Both the position numbers and the translations under genes were made by a program. The notes beneath the pieces were generated by a model. That model saw only the letters and a list, made by a program, of their open reading frames with translations. It was not told the origin of the DNA and made no database searches. A stretch of DNA of 7,246 nt from Bacteroidota bacterium (GTDB lineage Bacteria; Bacteroidota; Rhodothermia; Balneolales; HLUCCA01): assembly GCA_003448835.1 (NCBI GenBank), contig DLXM01000030.1:1456-8701 (forward strand), written 5' to 3'. Position 1 is the stretch's first letter. Every line of letters starts with the position of its first letter. This document shows, piece after piece, positions 7,062 to 7,246 of the stretch.

Positions 7062-7067
7062 GTTGTT

Positions 7068-7098
7068 AACATAATCAAGAGTCAATAATTAATGCAAA
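7068..7098 (-). promoter_or_regulatory. Possible Bacteroidota-type promoter for the peptide operon
   Basis: On the - strand TTTG (7095-7098) is followed after 21 nt by TATGTT (7068-7073), a loose match to the TTTG / TAnnTTTG pattern of the primary sigma factor in Bacteroidota. The spacing is acceptable, but the downstream element matches only in part (TAnnTT) and the region is AT-rich, so chance matches are expected. Confidence 0.25.
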
Positions 7099-7108
7099 AT
7101 GTTTCATT

Positions 7109-7128
7109 CCTAAATTTGTGTATTTAGG
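7109..7128. repeat. Perfect inverted repeat CCTAAAT / ATTTAGG
   Basis: Seven-base arms (7109-7115 and 7122-7128) flank a 6-nt spacer TTGTGT. The ATTTAGG arm recurs at 7159-7165 in direct orientation, 37 nt further from the operon. The set could be an activator or repressor binding array upstream of the promoter; as RNA it would be a weak AT-rich hairpin. Confidence 0.35.
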
Positions 7129-7246
7129 CACATTTATATTTATATATAAAAATCAATGATTTAGGAGTTATTTTTAAATAAGTCATATTATTCTGTAAGG
7201 AATTCGTTTTTTTAGACTCTATAATGGTGCAGTACTTAAACAACTC

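Larger units (their letters stand above)
7015..7246 (-). promoter_or_regulatory. Long AT-rich leader and promoter region of the peptide operon
   Basis: These 232 bases contain no convincing gene. They precede the peptide on the - strand. Contents, moving away from the start codon, are a 15-nt palindrome (7047-7061), a possible promoter (7068-7098), a perfect 7-bp inverted repeat (7109-7128), and a further direct copy of its arm (7159-7165). The upstream gene is outside the window. Confidence 0.5.

Noticed and set aside
7124..7246. An open frame of 40 codons on the - strand entering from the right edge and ending at 7124, which could be the tail of an upstream protein.
   Set aside because: Composition is almost only Lys, Asn, Ile, Tyr and Leu codons, as expected from AT-rich non-coding DNA; it shows no recognisable motif and covers the likely upstream control region. 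A longer sequence would decide.
1..7246. CRISPR array, insertion sequence or phage attachment site.
   Set aside because: No regularly spaced repeats, transposase-like frames, or long terminal or direct repeats were seen on either strand.

Overview
The window looks like an AT-rich chromosomal segment from a member of the Bacteroidota/Balneolota (FCB) group. The reasons are the large secreted M14 carboxypeptidase with a C-terminal glutamine-amidotransferase-like region, the stand-alone DUF971 protein, the lipoprotein of the 6-bladed beta-propeller type (DUF5128/BF3164-like), and the near absence of Shine-Dalgarno sequences. Assignment to a genus is not possible from the sequence alone.

Left half (1-4104), housekeeping or common accessory genes. 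The window opens inside an M14 metallocarboxypeptidase gene on the + strand whose 5' part is missing. It ends at 2043 and is followed by a strong, probably bidirectional intrinsic terminator (2101-2136). A DUF971 gene (2273-2623, - strand) runs toward it. Its start region faces rmuC (2728-4104, + strand), which encodes a membrane-anchored coiled-coil protein with a PD-(D/E)XK nuclease-like core.

Right half (4244-7002), a compact - strand gene set that is the most interesting part. In order of transcription it holds: (1) a 75-residue exported peptide with a signal sequence ending in an NVEALA-like segment (SVNEAQA) and a short mature part with two CX3C motifs 13 residues apart; (2) a 307-residue lipoprotein of the 6-bladed beta-propeller type; (3) an ABC ATPase; (4) a six-helix ABC-2 type permease. 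Genes 2, 3 and 4 are separated by 4 nt and then overlap by 4 nt, so they are almost certainly one operon. The peptide gene lies 65 nt upstream of gene 2 and is separated from it by a hairpin that could lower read-through. The peptide is the only gene in the window with an obvious Shine-Dalgarno sequence. Its upstream region carries a 15-nt palindrome and three copies of a 7-nt element.

A plausible reading is a secreted disulfide-hairpin peptide (signal, toxin or envelope factor) co-expressed with a surface or periplasmic lipoprotein and a dedicated ABC-2 transporter for export, sensing or self-protection. NVEALA peptides next to propeller lipoproteins are known from Bacteroides-type genomes. 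Adding the ABC-2 pair and the twin CX3C core is, as far as can be judged here, not a described system. The function is inference.
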